This document shows positions 18,452 through 26,797 of a stretch of 64,000 nucleotides of DNA, piece by piece. A model generated the notes under the pieces. It was not told where the DNA came from. It was given only the letters and a program-made list of their open reading frames with translations, and did not search any database. Every line of letters starts with the position of its first letter. The stretch's first letter is position 1. Position numbers and translations under genes: made by a program. The DNA comes from Arthrobacter sp. TMP15 (GTDB taxonomy: Bacteria; Actinomycetota; Actinomycetes; Actinomycetales; Micrococcaceae), in contig NZ_CP154262.1 of assembly GCF_039529835.1 (NCBI RefSeq), positions 3,410,001 to 3,474,000 of the forward strand, written 5' to 3'.

Positions 18452-19285
18452 CTACGCTCCGGCGCCACCCTGCCACAAAGCAGTGAACGGAGCGCCGGAT
18501 ACAACCCGGTTCTTGATACCTTCTGTAACAAACGCCTTGGCCGTGCGCGCAGCCTCCAAAGGTGTAGCACCCCTGGCCAATTCAGCACTCACAGCGGCGG
18601 CCAGTGAGCAACCGGCACCGGATACGGCTACGTTGCCAACCTTCGGGGCAGAGAGGACTTCCAGAGTTTCACCATCAAAGAAGACGTCGACGGCGTCAGC
18701 ACCTTCCAGCCGCACCCCACCCTTGGCGAGCACCGCTGCTCCACTGATCTCATGGATCTTCCGGGCCGCATCTTTTAGATCCTGAACGTTGTTAATCTTC
18801 AGACCGGACAGCGATTCCGCCTCAAAATGGTTAGGTGTGACGAAGGTTGCCAGCGGCAGGATCTGATTTTTCAGGGCCTGATCGGTGTCAAGGGCATGCC
18901 CGGGCTCCTGGCCCTTGCAAATCAGAACCGGGTCAAGGACAACATTCTTGAAAGACGCAGCTTTAAGCGCAGTTTCAACCGTGCTGATAGTGGCGGGGCT
19001 GCCCAACATACCTATCTTCACCGTCTGAAGCAGTGCAGGCGCCCCGGAGCCGGCACCATAGGCCGCCAGCGTTGCCTCTAACTGGTCGGCAATAACCTGC
19101 TGGTCAACCGGCACAAAGCGGTGGTTCCAATTGTCCTTAGGGTCAAAGGAAACAATGCAGGTGAGATTAACAATGCCGAATACACCCAGTTCTTGGAACG
19201 TTTTAAGATCGGCCTGGGCTCCGGCACCGCCGGTTGCTTCGGAGCCGGCGATGGTCAGGGCAAGTGCGGGGGCATGTTTGGTCAT
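18452..19285 (-). CDS. Hydroxymethylpyrimidine/pyridoxine kinase (ThiD/PdxK type)
   Basis: This 277-residue ribokinase-fold kinase has [20 protein letters not shown] at the N-terminus, [15 protein letters not shown] and the anion-hole region [17 protein letters not shown]. ThiD proteins phosphorylate hydroxymethylpyrimidine for thiamine synthesis. The GAGCS active-site Cys and FQELGVFG are characteristic of the Bacillus-type enzymes that also phosphorylate pyridoxine, so vitamin B6 salvage is equally possible. The ATG at 19285 begins [15 protein letters not shown]. Upstream in-frame sequence is repetitive ([12 protein letters not shown], from a 15-bp tandem) and unlikely to be translated. Confidence 0.83.
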   Translation of the reverse strand: MTKHAPALALTIAGSEATGGAGAQADLKTFQELGVFGIVNLTCIVSFDPKDNWNHRFVPVDQQVIADQLEATLAAYGAGSGAPALLQTVKIGMLGSPATISTVETALKAASFKNVVLDPVLICKGQEPGHALDTDQALKNQILPLATFVTPNHFEAESLSGLKINNVQDLKDAARKIHEISGAAVLAKGGVRLEGADAVDVFFDGETLEVLSAPKVGNVAVSGAGCSLAAAVSAELARGATPLEAARTAKAFVTEGIKNRVVSGAPFTALWQGGAGA

Positions 19286-19381
19286 AGAACTATCTTGCCA
19301 CCTCATCAGCGCCCAGCAGTGCCTTCCCCTGCCGTCCCGTGGCCTGCCGTCCCGTGGCCTGCCAGGGCTCCTCAAAAGAAC

Positions 19382-19432
19382 TTAAAAAAGAGCCGCAGTT
19401 CAAAACCATAAAATATGGTTTTGAACTGCGGC
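19382..19432 (-). terminator. Intrinsic terminator after tRNA-Lys
   Basis: A perfect 19-bp stem (19392-19410 with 19414-19432) closes a 3-nt loop. On the minus strand it is followed by CTTTTTT, the classic layout. It lies just downstream of the tRNA gene. Confidence 0.92.
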
Positions 19433-19440
19433 ATTGTCGG

Positions 19441-19513
19441 TGGGCCCTGCGGGGCTCGAACCCGCGACCCACGGATTAAAAGTCCGATGCTCTACCAACT
19501 GAGCTAAAGGCCC
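19441..19513 (-). tRNA. tRNA-Lys (anticodon TTT)
   Basis: This 73-nt gene folds as a complete cloverleaf. The acceptor begins GGGCCTT and ends AGGGCCC followed by discriminator A. The D arm contains AGCTCAGTTGGTAGAGC, the anticodon loop is CTTTTAA (anticodon TTT) and the T arm contains GGTTCGAGCC. The CCA end is not encoded. It decodes AAA and AAG lysine codons, and a strong terminator follows. Confidence 0.97.
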
Positions 19514-19736
19514 GACCTAATGACAACCGCGCAGCGATGAATTCATCTCTGCAAAAGTTGACGCATATTAGACTACCGCACCACCGCCACCAGAATGCAA
19601 TTTCGCCACGGATCCTACCCACCGTTTTACTCACAGAACCCCAGCCGCATGTGTCTGCACCGATGAAATCGAACGATTTGAGTGCGCTCGCTTTGTCTCT
19701 CTCGACCACACCGGACAGCAGGGGTAGTGTCGTGTC

Positions 19737-20384
19737 ATGAATGATCGACCAGCCAGCAACACCCCCCGACCGCATAAGCCTGTCCCATTTGCTCCTATTG
19801 ACTTTGAGCAGTATGCAGGCGGCACCGACCCGGCACGCGTTTCAGAAGCGGCTCACCTTGCCGCCCGTGCCCTTGTCCATAGCGGCCGTGCAAGCAATGA
19901 CCCCGCGGTCACCAAACGGCTAGTGAAGCTTGCAGATAAGCAAGGACTGGAAGCCATCGCGGAGATGTGGGCGGCCAGCCCTGCCCGTTCCCTCCCCGGC
20001 GCCCTGTGGCGGCTCTACGCACTGCGAGCAGCAACACTGCAGGATCCAGAAGGCATCAGCGTATTCTTCCGAGCAGGGCAGCACACCGCGCAGGTCTCCA
20101 ACGCAGTCGCCGGTGTGGCCGAGCCGCCGGGTGCTGAAGAGATCACCGTCATGGCTGATGCGATCTTATCTGGCGCCTTTGACGGCGATTTCGATGTTGC
20201 CTTGGAACGTTCAGCCGCATTTTGCCGCGTCATCGCGCTAGGTCAGGCCACCATGGCCGGCGAGCGTGAAGTGGCTCACCCGGAGCACTCGGCCACACTG
20301 ACGAAAAAGGCTCACCAGCTGGTTCGGACAGCTGAAGACTTGGAGGGCGCCGCCAGATCCTGGCGTAAAGGCGAACTGGACTAA
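19737..20384 (+). CDS. Conserved hypothetical protein (215 aa)
   Basis: I do not recognise this protein. It is soluble and largely helical, with LAARALVHSGRASNDPAVTKRLVKLADKQGL early, then AASPARSLPGALWRLYALR, and a C-terminal TKKAHQLVRTAEDLEGAARSWR. It has no signal peptide, membrane segment or obvious catalytic motif. The tandem helical, Ala-rich character suggests a scaffold or partner-binding protein. It lies upstream of the structured RNA and phosphate-transport genes on the same strand, so it could be part of that transcription unit. Confidence 0.7.
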   Translation: MNDRPASNTPRPHKPVPFAPIDFEQYAGGTDPARVSEAAHLAARALVHSGRASNDPAVTKRLVKLADKQGLEAIAEMWAASPARSLPGALWRLYALRAATLQDPEGISVFFRAGQHTAQVSNAVAGVAEPPGAEEITVMADAILSGAFDGDFDVALERSAAFCRVIALGQATMAGEREVAHPEHSATLTKKAHQLVRTAEDLEGAARSWRKGELD

Positions 20385-20441
20385 TCCACTGATCCACAGA
20401 CCCCAGTTGACAGTCGGGGCAGGACGTAGAAGACTGAAAGC

Positions 20442-20525
20442 GGTGTCGAACCGTGGAACCCCCGGGCTCCATTTTATAGCCGCTACGAGCGGCCCAGTGC
20501 CGAGAGGCGCTCCCGGTTCGGCACC
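20442..20525 (+). ncRNA. Predicted four-way-junction RNA element upstream of the pit operon
   Basis: The sequence folds into a cloverleaf. Outer stem P1 pairs 20442-20453 (GGTGTCGAACCG) with 20514-20525 (12 bp, one G-U). Inside are three hairpins: 20454-20471 (TGGA/TCCA plus inner C-G pairs), 20479-20493 (GCCGC, loop TACGA, GCGGC), and 20496-20511 (AGTGCC, loop GAGA, GGCGCT). ACTTTT follows P1. It could be a leader element of the DUF47-pit transcript, a small RNA, or an elaborate terminator of the preceding gene. It does not match tRNA: there is no T-arm or anticodon arm. Prediction is by eye only. Confidence 0.5.
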
Positions 20526-20586
20526 ACTTTTATGCCGTGAATCTAACCGGGCACTCCGTTCGATCCGCTAACAAAAAGGCCTCATC

Positions 20587-21204
20587 GTGAAGTTTCGACT
20601 TTTCCCTCAGGAGACTGCCGGCCTTCAGGCTCTGGTAAGCATGGCCGAGCACGTCCTCGCCGGAACTCACACGTTGGCCGAACTCCTTGGGGCCGGGAGG
20701 TCCAATTTTTCCTCCCTCACGGAATCCTTGCGCCAGCACGAGGCCGCCTCCTCAGCCAATTTCGCCACCCTGCTGACCACCATGCGCACAAGTTTCATCA
20801 ACCCACTGCCGCGTGAGGACCTCTACGCACTGGGACGGCTGCTGAACGAAACCACCGAAGTCCTCACAGGTGCTGGAGAAATCGTGGAGCTGTACACCCT
20901 GGACCGTGTTCCGTCCCGAGTCAGCGACCAGCTTGAGATCTTAGCGCGGCAGTGCGAACTGACCTTGACTGCCATGAAGTCCCTTAACGACTTGGACAGC
21001 CTGGAGGACTATTGGCTGGAGGTCTTGCGGCTATCCAAGCGGGCTGACCACACTCACCGCGCCGTTGTTTCTGAATTGCTTGCCGCTCACAGTCCCACAA
21101 CTTTTACCAAGTACAGGATGCTGACAGACCAGTTCGCAGCAGCCAGCCACCGAATTCGTGCAGTGGCCACACAGGTCGGTAGCATCATCGTCAAGGAATC
21201 CTAA
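20587..21204 (+). CDS. DUF47/PhoU-like Pit accessory protein
   Basis: This 205-residue, all-helical protein belongs to the DUF47 (PhoU-like) family: FRLFPQETAGLQALVSMAEH at the N-terminus, then FINPLPREDLYALGRLLNET and LYTLDRVPSRVSDQ. Such proteins are encoded next to Pit transporters and are thought to regulate phosphate flux. It is translationally close to the transporter gene (3 nt between stop and start). The start is GTG at 20587. A structured RNA element lies 62-145 bp upstream. Confidence 0.88.
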   Translation: MKFRLFPQETAGLQALVSMAEHVLAGTHTLAELLGAGRSNFSSLTESLRQHEAASSANFATLLTTMRTSFINPLPREDLYALGRLLNETTEVLTGAGEIVELYTLDRVPSRVSDQLEILARQCELTLTAMKSLNDLDSLEDYWLEVLRLSKRADHTHRAVVSELLAAHSPTTFTKYRMLTDQFAAASHRIRAVATQVGSIIVKES

Positions 21205-21207
21205 GCG

Positions 21208-22218
21208 TTGATCACCGTCCTGCTCAGTGCTGTGATCGTCACTGCAGCAATATTCGCGTTCCTGAACGGTTTTCGCGATGCCTCATCCGCCGTCGCACTT
21301 TCAGTGCGAACCCGCGCGCTAACGCCCACCGTGGCGCTGCTCTTGGCTGGTTTATTCAACTGTCTGGGTGCTATAGCTAGCGTGGCGCTGACGGCTACGT
21401 TCGCCGAGAAGCTGTTCTCGGTACCTGAAGGCCGCAGTGGTCTGATCCTGCTACTTGCAGCACTTATTGGCGCCAATTTATGGGGTGTCTACCTATGGTG
21501 GCGCGGCTTCCCATCATCCTCAACGCACGCCCTGATCAGTGCGCTCGTCGGGGCTTCCTTGGGTTCAACCATTATTGGGCAACCCCCGCTTGAAGGCATT
21601 TACGCCACCATGCTGATTTTGGTGCTGGTGCCGCTGCTGGTCTCCCCCGTCGTTGCTTTCATCCTTGGTTTCCTGGCTGTTTACCCCACATCTTGGGCCG
21701 CACGAAACACCGCACCCAACAAAGTAAACCAACGCACCCGGCAGTTACAGTCAGTTGCTGGAGCCTCAGTGGCATTTGGGCATGGGCTTCAGGACGGCCA
21801 ACGCACGACGGCGGTTGTCTTGTTTGCCCTCATAGCCGCCGGCACCATCGGGGCTGGCGAAATACCCCTGTGGGTGCCGATCTTCACCGCCGCGTTTCTG
21901 ACAATAGGCACACTATTTGGTGGCTGGCGGATCTCCTACACGCTGGGACACCGACTTGTCCGCATCGACCCCATGCGTGGATTTGTCGCCCAGCTGGTGG
22001 GCGCCGGGCTATTGTTCATTGGCGCCATTGGACTTCATATGCCCTTGTCCACAACCCACACTGTTACTGCCGCCATTGTCGGCGCCGGGGGGAATCAGCG
22101 CTTTGCAGCCACCAACGGACGGGTGCTGACCCGGATTGCCGGGGCCTGGGTAGCAACTCCCATTGCCTGCCTGCTCCTGGGCGCGCTGTTCTTCCTGGCC
22201 CTGGCACCACTGGCGTAA
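21208..22218 (+). CDS. pit: Inorganic phosphate transporter, PiT family
   Basis: This 336-residue membrane protein has the two inverted PiT signatures: AFLNGFRDASSAVALSVRTRAL near the N-terminus and VAFGHGLQDGQRTTAVV in the second half, plus WWRGFPSSSTHALISALVGA and the matching STTHTVTAAIVGAG. It is a proton-coupled, low-affinity phosphate (metal-phosphate) carrier. The TTG start lies 3 nt after the DUF47 gene. It converges on the high-affinity pstSCAB operon, so both uptake routes sit side by side. Confidence 0.92.
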   Translation: MITVLLSAVIVTAAIFAFLNGFRDASSAVALSVRTRALTPTVALLLAGLFNCLGAIASVALTATFAEKLFSVPEGRSGLILLLAALIGANLWGVYLWWRGFPSSSTHALISALVGASLGSTIIGQPPLEGIYATMLILVLVPLLVSPVVAFILGFLAVYPTSWAARNTAPNKVNQRTRQLQSVAGASVAFGHGLQDGQRTTAVVLFALIAAGTIGAGEIPLWVPIFTAAFLTIGTLFGGWRISYTLGHRLVRIDPMRGFVAQLVGAGLLFIGAIGLHMPLSTTHTVTAAIVGAGGNQRFAATNGRVLTRIAGAWVATPIACLLLGALFFLALAPLA

Positions 22219-22338
22219 AACCGCACCACTGGCGTAAAACTACGCCCAGGCTTTCAGGCTGTGTTGCGGGAGAAAAATGAGCCGTTAACGTTCGGCGGCG
22301 ACCCCACCGTTATGGTGAGCGTCGCCGTCGTACATTAT

Positions 22339-22523
22339 GTGAACATGGACCGGTGTGGGTGGGCCCACGCGCCCGAGGGCCCCGCTGTGAACATGGACCG
22401 GTGTGGGTGGGCCCACACGCCCGAGGGCCCCGCTGTGAACTTGCGAACAGGGGGAGGGCGTGGGTGGGCCCACACGCCCGAGGGCCCCGCTGTGAGCTTG
22501 CGAACAGGGGGAGGGCGTGGGGA
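22339..22523. repeat. Tandem repeat (48/48/57-bp units) between pit and pstB
   Basis: Units start at 22339, 22387, 22435 and 22492 (last one partial). Each begins GTGAAC or GTGAGC and shares GTGGGTGGGCCCAC and GCCCGAGGGCCCCGCT. The first two carry ATGGACCGGTGTGG; the third and fourth carry TTGCGAACAGGGGGAGGGCG. Unit 2 can form GTGTGGG/CCCACAC hairpins. All periods are multiples of three, so reading frames through it stay open on both strands. The array fills the convergent gap and ends at the pstB stop. Confidence 0.9.
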
Positions 22524-23303
22524 CTAACCGAAGCGGCCGGAGACGTAGTCTTCGGTTGACTTCTCGCTCGGGTTATTGAAGATCGCTGCCGTCTCGGCGA
22601 ACTCGATGAGCTTGCCCGGTTTCCCGGTGCCTGCAATGTTGAAGAACGCTGTCTTGTCAGAAACACGGGCGGCCTGCTGCATATTGTGCGTCACGATCAC
22701 CACCGTGTACTCGTCCTTGAGCTCGTTAATGAGGTCCTCAATAGCGAGCGTGGAGATGGGGTCAAGGGCCGAGCAGGGCTCGTCCATCAGGATTACATCC
22801 GGTGATACCGCTATGGCGCGGGCGATGCACAGGCGCTGCTGCTGACCACCGGAGAGGCCGGAGCCGGGCTTCTCCAGACGATCCTTGACCTCGTTCCACA
22901 GGTTGGCGCTGCGGAGGGATTTCTCCACGAGTGCATCGGCATCGGATTTGGGCATGCGGCGGCTGTTCAACTTGACCCCTGCCAGCACGTTGTCACGGAT
23001 GCTCATGGTGGGAAACGGGTTGGGTCGCTGGAACACCATGCCGATCTGGCTGCGCACGGTCACTGGGTCGACGCCGTCGGCGTAGAGGTTGTCCCCGTCG
23101 AGCAGAACCTTCCCCTCTACGCGCGCACCCGGGATGACCTCGTGCATGCGGTTTAAGGTGCGCAGGAACGTTGACTTGCCGCAGCCTGACGGGCCAATGA
23201 ATGCTGTGACGCTCTTGGCGTCGAGAGTGATGCTGACGTCCTCCACGGCACGGAAATCACCGTAGTAGACGTTCAAATCGCTGACATCAATACGTTTGGA
23301 CAT
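22524..23303 (-). CDS. pstB: Phosphate ABC transporter ATP-binding protein
   Basis: This 259-residue ATPase has Walker [10 protein letters not shown] (37-45), the Q-loop in [14 protein letters not shown], signature [14 protein letters not shown] and Walker [14 protein letters not shown], the standard PstB sequence. It powers high-affinity phosphate import through PstC/PstA. It is the last gene of the pstS-pstC-pstA-pstB operon, 25 nt after pstA. No phoU follows; the convergent pit locus does instead. Confidence 0.97.
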   Translation of the reverse strand: MSKRIDVSDLNVYYGDFRAVEDVSITLDAKSVTAFIGPSGCGKSTFLRTLNRMHEVIPGARVEGKVLLDGDNLYADGVDPVTVRSQIGMVFQRPNPFPTMSIRDNVLAGVKLNSRRMPKSDADALVEKSLRSANLWNEVKDRLEKPGSGLSGGQQQRLCIARAIAVSPDVILMDEPCSALDPISTLAIEDLINELKDEYTVVIVTHNMQQAARVSDKTAFFNIAGTGKPGKLIEFAETAAIFNNPSEKSTEDYVSGRFG

Positions 23304-23328
23304 AGCTAGAGTTCCATTTCAGAATAAT

Positions 23329-24435
23329 TTAGCGGCCGGTTTTCGGCGCAAAGAGGCGGGCCACCAGGCGGGCACCAAGGTTCAGGAGCATGACAAGGAT
23401 GATCAACAACAGCGCCGCAGCCCAGGCACGCTGCGTGGAGGGATCCGAGTTTGACGGCGAGGTGGGCGTCATGATCTGCGTGTAGATAAACGTGGGCAGG
23501 GATGACATCCAACCGGCAAAAACGTTCATGTTGATGGAGGAGGCGAACCCGGCCGTGACAAGTAGTGGTGCTGTTTCCCCAATGACCCGGGCGATCGCCA
23601 AGGTCACACCGGAAGCGATACCCGAGATCGCCGTCGGAATGACGATCTTGAGAATGGTGCGCCACTTGCGCACACCCAGTGCATACGCCGCTTCCCGAAG
23701 TTCGTTGGGCACGATTTTAAGCATTTCCTCGCTCGAGCGAACAACCACAGGGATCATGAGCACTGAAAGGGCGACTGCGGCCACGAACCCGGTCTTGGTC
23801 CCCGGCCCCATGATCATGGCGAAGAAGGCCGCGGCGAACAAGCCGGCAACGATCGAAGGAATCCCTGTCATGACGTCTACCAGGAAGGTGATGACCTTTG
23901 AGAAATAGTTGTCGCCGCTGTATTCCACAAGATAGATGGCTGTCAGCAGCCCTACAGGCACCGAGATCAAAGTTGCCCAGAGAGTGATCAGAACCGAGCC
24001 GATCAGGGCGTGGTAGACACCACCAAGGACGGGAGTACCGTCCTTGACCGAGGCATTATCCACGGCACCTGTCACGCCATTCATTGAGGTGCTCAGGAAT
24101 CCAGGTGTCAGCAGGCCCGGCACACCGTTGATAAGTACCGTCCAGATGACTGAGATAAGCGGCAGTAACGCCACCAGGAATGCGCCCACAACAAGTGAGG
24201 TGGCTAGTTTGTCTGTTGCCTTCCGGCGGCCTTCAACAACTGCAGCGCTGGTGACGTTTCCTGCAGCAAACAGCACCGCCGAAAGCACGGCCCAGCCAAA
24301 GACGTTGAATCCGATCAGTGACATGAGTGCTGCGGCCACCACAATGGCGCTGCCGCCGATCACATAAGGGGTGTAGCGCGGCAAGTGACCGCGGGTCAGC
24401 GCCGATCGTTTGCGTTCGGTCATGAGCGTGGCCAT
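23329..24435 (-). CDS. pstA: Phosphate ABC transporter permease PstA
   Basis: This 368-residue permease has an actinobacterial N-terminal extension with two extra hydrophobic stretches (GGSAIVVAAALMSLIGFNVF, AVLSAVLFAAGNVTSAAVV), then the six-helix permease domain with the EAA-type loop EAAYALGVRKWRTILKIVIP. Its ATG at 24435 overlaps the pstC stop (ATGA), showing coupled translation. The C-terminus NLGARLVARLFAPKTGR is typical of PstA. Confidence 0.95.
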   Translation of the reverse strand: MATLMTERKRSALTRGHLPRYTPYVIGGSAIVVAAALMSLIGFNVFGWAVLSAVLFAAGNVTSAAVVEGRRKATDKLATSLVVGAFLVALLPLISVIWTVLINGVPGLLTPGFLSTSMNGVTGAVDNASVKDGTPVLGGVYHALIGSVLITLWATLISVPVGLLTAIYLVEYSGDNYFSKVITFLVDVMTGIPSIVAGLFAAAFFAMIMGPGTKTGFVAAVALSVLMIPVVVRSSEEMLKIVPNELREAAYALGVRKWRTILKIVIPTAISGIASGVTLAIARVIGETAPLLVTAGFASSINMNVFAGWMSSLPTFIYTQIMTPTSPSNSDPSTQRAWAAALLLIILVMLLNLGARLVARLFAPKTGR

Positions 24436-25379
24436 CAGTTGGCTCCCGAGAATTCTTTGTGACGGTTGATGATCCATCGAGCCACCATGTTAACCACCAG
24501 CGTAATGAGGAACAATACGAGTCCGGCAGCGATGAGTTCGTGCATGCGCAGACCGAAGGCTTCAGGAAAGTTCAGTGCGATCTCAGCGGCAATTGTTTGG
24601 TTGCCGGAACGGATCAAGGAGGCGATCAACGGGCCGGAGGAGAGGACAAGCGCCACGGCCATGGTTTCACCCAGTGCACGGCCCAGACCCAGCATGACGG
24701 CGCTAATGATGCCGCCGCGAGCAAAGGGAAGAACAGCCATACGGACCATTTCCCACCGTGTTGCCCCCAACGCCAACGCCGCTTCCTGATGCAGCATTGG
24801 TGCCTGCAGGAAAATTTCGCGGGTTAGTGAGGCAATGATGGGAAGCACCATGACAGCCAGGACGATACCGGCCGTCAGGATAGTTTTTCCAGTTCCAGAT
24901 GCAGGCCCGCCAAAGATTGGAATCCAGCCGGCGTTTTCAGCCAACCACGCGTACGGTGTCTTTAGTTGGGATGCCAAGAAACTGGCACCCCAGGCGCCGT
25001 AGATAACTGATGGGATGGCCGCCAGAAGGTCCACCACATATCCCAACCCTCGAGCGAGACTGCGCGGAGCGTAGTGGGAGATGAACAATGCCACAGCCAC
25101 CCCAATGGGTGTGGCAATGAGCAGGGCGATCGTGGCTGCGATGAGCGTACCAATAACGATCGGGTAGATGTAGGAGAAGAACCCCTCACCACCGCTGATA
25201 TCGGAGGATGGTGCGCTAAAGGTTGGCAGTGCCTGAACAACAAGGAACAGGGCTACGGCAAACAGCACGGCAACAATCAGCGCGCCCGCGGCTAGGGCCG
25301 CACTGGAGAAAACCTTGTCTCCAATGCGGCCCGTCCGGGCTTGCCCAGCTGCTTTCGGTTCGAGCTTTGTGGTGGACAA
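24435..25379 (-). CDS. pstC: Phosphate ABC transporter permease PstC
   Basis: This 314-residue permease has a short cytoplasmic N-terminus, a first helix (AALAAGALIVAVLFAVALFL) and the permease domain with EAALALGATRWEMVRMAVLP facing PstB. With PstA it forms the membrane channel for phosphate. It lies 21 nt after pstS and overlaps pstA by one base of the ATGA junction. Confidence 0.95.
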   Translation of the reverse strand: MSTTKLEPKAAGQARTGRIGDKVFSSAALAAGALIVAVLFAVALFLVVQALPTFSAPSSDISGGEGFFSYIYPIVIGTLIAATIALLIATPIGVAVALFISHYAPRSLARGLGYVVDLLAAIPSVIYGAWGASFLASQLKTPYAWLAENAGWIPIFGGPASGTGKTILTAGIVLAVMVLPIIASLTREIFLQAPMLHQEAALALGATRWEMVRMAVLPFARGGIISAVMLGLGRALGETMAVALVLSSGPLIASLIRSGNQTIAAEIALNFPEAFGLRMHELIAAGLVLFLITLVVNMVARWIINRHKEFSGAN

Positions 25380-25400
25380 TCTAGTGCTTTCTACTGATGC

Positions 25401-26519
25401 TTACTTGGCGACGCTGATAGAGTCGATTGCTGCTTTGGCCTTGCCGGCCAGCTCAGCGGACAGTGGCGCACTCTTAGCCGCAGCTGCGGACTGCTTCTGA
25501 CCCTCATCGCTAAGGACAAAGTTGCCAAAGGCTTTCACCAGATCGGTGGTGGCGGCGTCCGGGTAATGGGCGCAGAACACACCGTAGGAGACCAGGATTG
25601 CGGGGTAAGCGCCCGGAGCAGTTGTCTTGCGGTCCAGCTTCAGGGACAGATCGTTAGCAGAGCGTCCTTCAACCATCTTGGCTGCGTCTACTGCCTTGGC
25701 TGCTGCCTCGGCGGTGACGGCAACGAAGGAGTCTCCAACCTTCAGTTCGGCCTTGCCAAGAGCATCGGTTACAGCGGAGTCATCAGCGTATGTGATGGCA
25801 CCAGCGGTTTCAGTAACAGTCTTGACAACGCCCGAGGTGCCCTTGGCATTCTCACCGGGTAGCGATGCGGGCCAGTCGCCGGACTTCTTATCGGTCCATA
25901 CGCTGTCAGCTGCTGCCGCCAGGTAGTCAGTGAAGTTCTCGGTGGTGCCCGAGTTATCGGAGCGGTGCACGGGCGTGATGGCCAGGTCGGGCAGAGTTGC
26001 CTCTGGGTTGGCGGCCTTGATGGCTTCGTCATTCCAGTTCTTGATGTCCCCGCGGAAGATCTTCGCAATGGTGCCGGCGTCGAGCTTGAGCGTCTTGACG
26101 CCTTCAACGTTGAACGCGACAGCGATCGGTGAGATGTACCAGGGGATGTTTATGGCGCCGTCCGGACCACACTTTTCCTGTGCGGAGACTAGCTCTTCAT
26201 CCTTCAGATACGCATCCGAGCCAGCGAACTGCACGGCTCCTGCGATCAAGGCTTTGCGCCCGGCGCCGGAGCCTTCCGGGGAGTACTGGATCTTGGCATT
26301 TGAGTTCGAGGACTCGAAGCCGGCCTTCCAGGCGTCCATGGCTGCGGAGATGGAGCTTGCGCCGGTGCCGGTCAGAGTGCCGGTGACGGAGGGGCCAGCG
26401 TTTGCCGGAGTCGTTGCTCCGCTGCCGGAGTCCACCACTGCGTCGGTACCGCAAGCTGTCAGTGCCAATGCGCCAACAGTGAGAACTGCTGCCACGCGGC
26501 CAATGTGAAGTGACTTCAC
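25401..26519 (-). CDS. pstS: Phosphate-binding lipoprotein PstS
   Basis: This protein of about 372 residues is a lipoprotein: GRVAAVLTVGALALTACG gives a signal peptide ending in lipobox LTAC. The mature part has phosphate-binding motifs, including GTGASSISAAMDAW, GSGAGRKALIAGAVQFAGSD and HRSDNSGTTENFTDYL. I chose GTG 26519, which has AGAGG eight bases upstream. ATG 26564 (15 residues earlier) follows AGGAG too closely but remains possible. It heads the pst operon and is divergent from the efflux-pump gene. Confidence 0.95.
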   Translation of the reverse strand: MKSLHIGRVAAVLTVGALALTACGTDAVVDSGSGATTPANAGPSVTGTLTGTGASSISAAMDAWKAGFESSNSNAKIQYSPEGSGAGRKALIAGAVQFAGSDAYLKDEELVSAQEKCGPDGAINIPWYISPIAVAFNVEGVKTLKLDAGTIAKIFRGDIKNWNDEAIKAANPEATLPDLAITPVHRSDNSGTTENFTDYLAAAADSVWTDKKSGDWPASLPGENAKGTSGVVKTVTETAGAITYADDSAVTDALGKAELKVGDSFVAVTAEAAAKAVDAAKMVEGRSANDLSLKLDRKTTAPGAYPAILVSYGVFCAHYPDAATTDLVKAFGNFVLSDEGQKQSAAAAKSAPLSAELAGKAKAAIDSISVAK

Positions 26520-26726
26520 GCTTTTTACCTCTTCTACGTCTTCGTTGCGCTGCTTTCGATTCATTACTCCTTGAGCCTAAGAGCCGGAAGTGACTCAACG
26601 GCCGCCGCCAAGTGAACGGAAGGTTAACGCTGCGGGGATTCTTGGAAACCTGGTAGGACGCGAGTCACATTTTTGAACGAATCCGGGGCGTCGGCGAAAA
26701 ATTTGAGGCAGCTCACACGAGAGATG

Positions 26727-26770
26727 GTTGTCCTGGGACAACTTAAAATATATAGTTGATACACATCAAC
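26727..26770 (+). promoter_or_regulatory. Efflux-pump promoter with two palindromes (putative MarR operators)
   Basis: A -35-like TTGTCC (26728-26733) and -10-like TATAGT (26751-26756) are spaced by 17 bp. The -35 lies inside the perfect palindrome GTTGTCCTGGGACAAC (26727-26742), and the -10 overlaps the start of GTTGATACACATCAAC (26755-26770). Both half-sites begin GTTG. The layout suggests repression by the MarR-family protein encoded after the pump gene; this is inference. Confidence 0.55.
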
Positions 26771-26797
26771 CATTCGTAAGTATTTTTTGGAGCTCTT

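Noticed and set aside
19441-19513. tRNA-Lys as an integration site for a genomic island
   Set aside because: No duplicate of the tRNA 3' end and no integrase were seen in the adjoining DNA.
20442-20525. tRNA or T-box element
   Set aside because: The fold lacks a T-arm, D-loop and anticodon loop despite ending GGTTCGGCACCA. The partial TGGAACC resemblance to a T-box is isolated, and no aminoacyl-tRNA or amino-acid gene follows.
22339-22523. CRISPR-like array
   Set aside because: Units are contiguous tandem copies without unique spacers, and no cas genes are present.
22261-22527. An 88-codon frame with repeated WAHTPEGPAV peptide in the tandem repeat
   Set aside because: Open frames occur in several registers on both strands because the repeat periods are multiples of three. 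There is no ribosome-binding site or recognised domain, so it is better treated as a repeat than as a gene.
25930-26508. A 192-codon frame antisense to pstS
   Set aside because: It is entirely opposite a clear pstS gene and shows no domain or ribosome-binding site.
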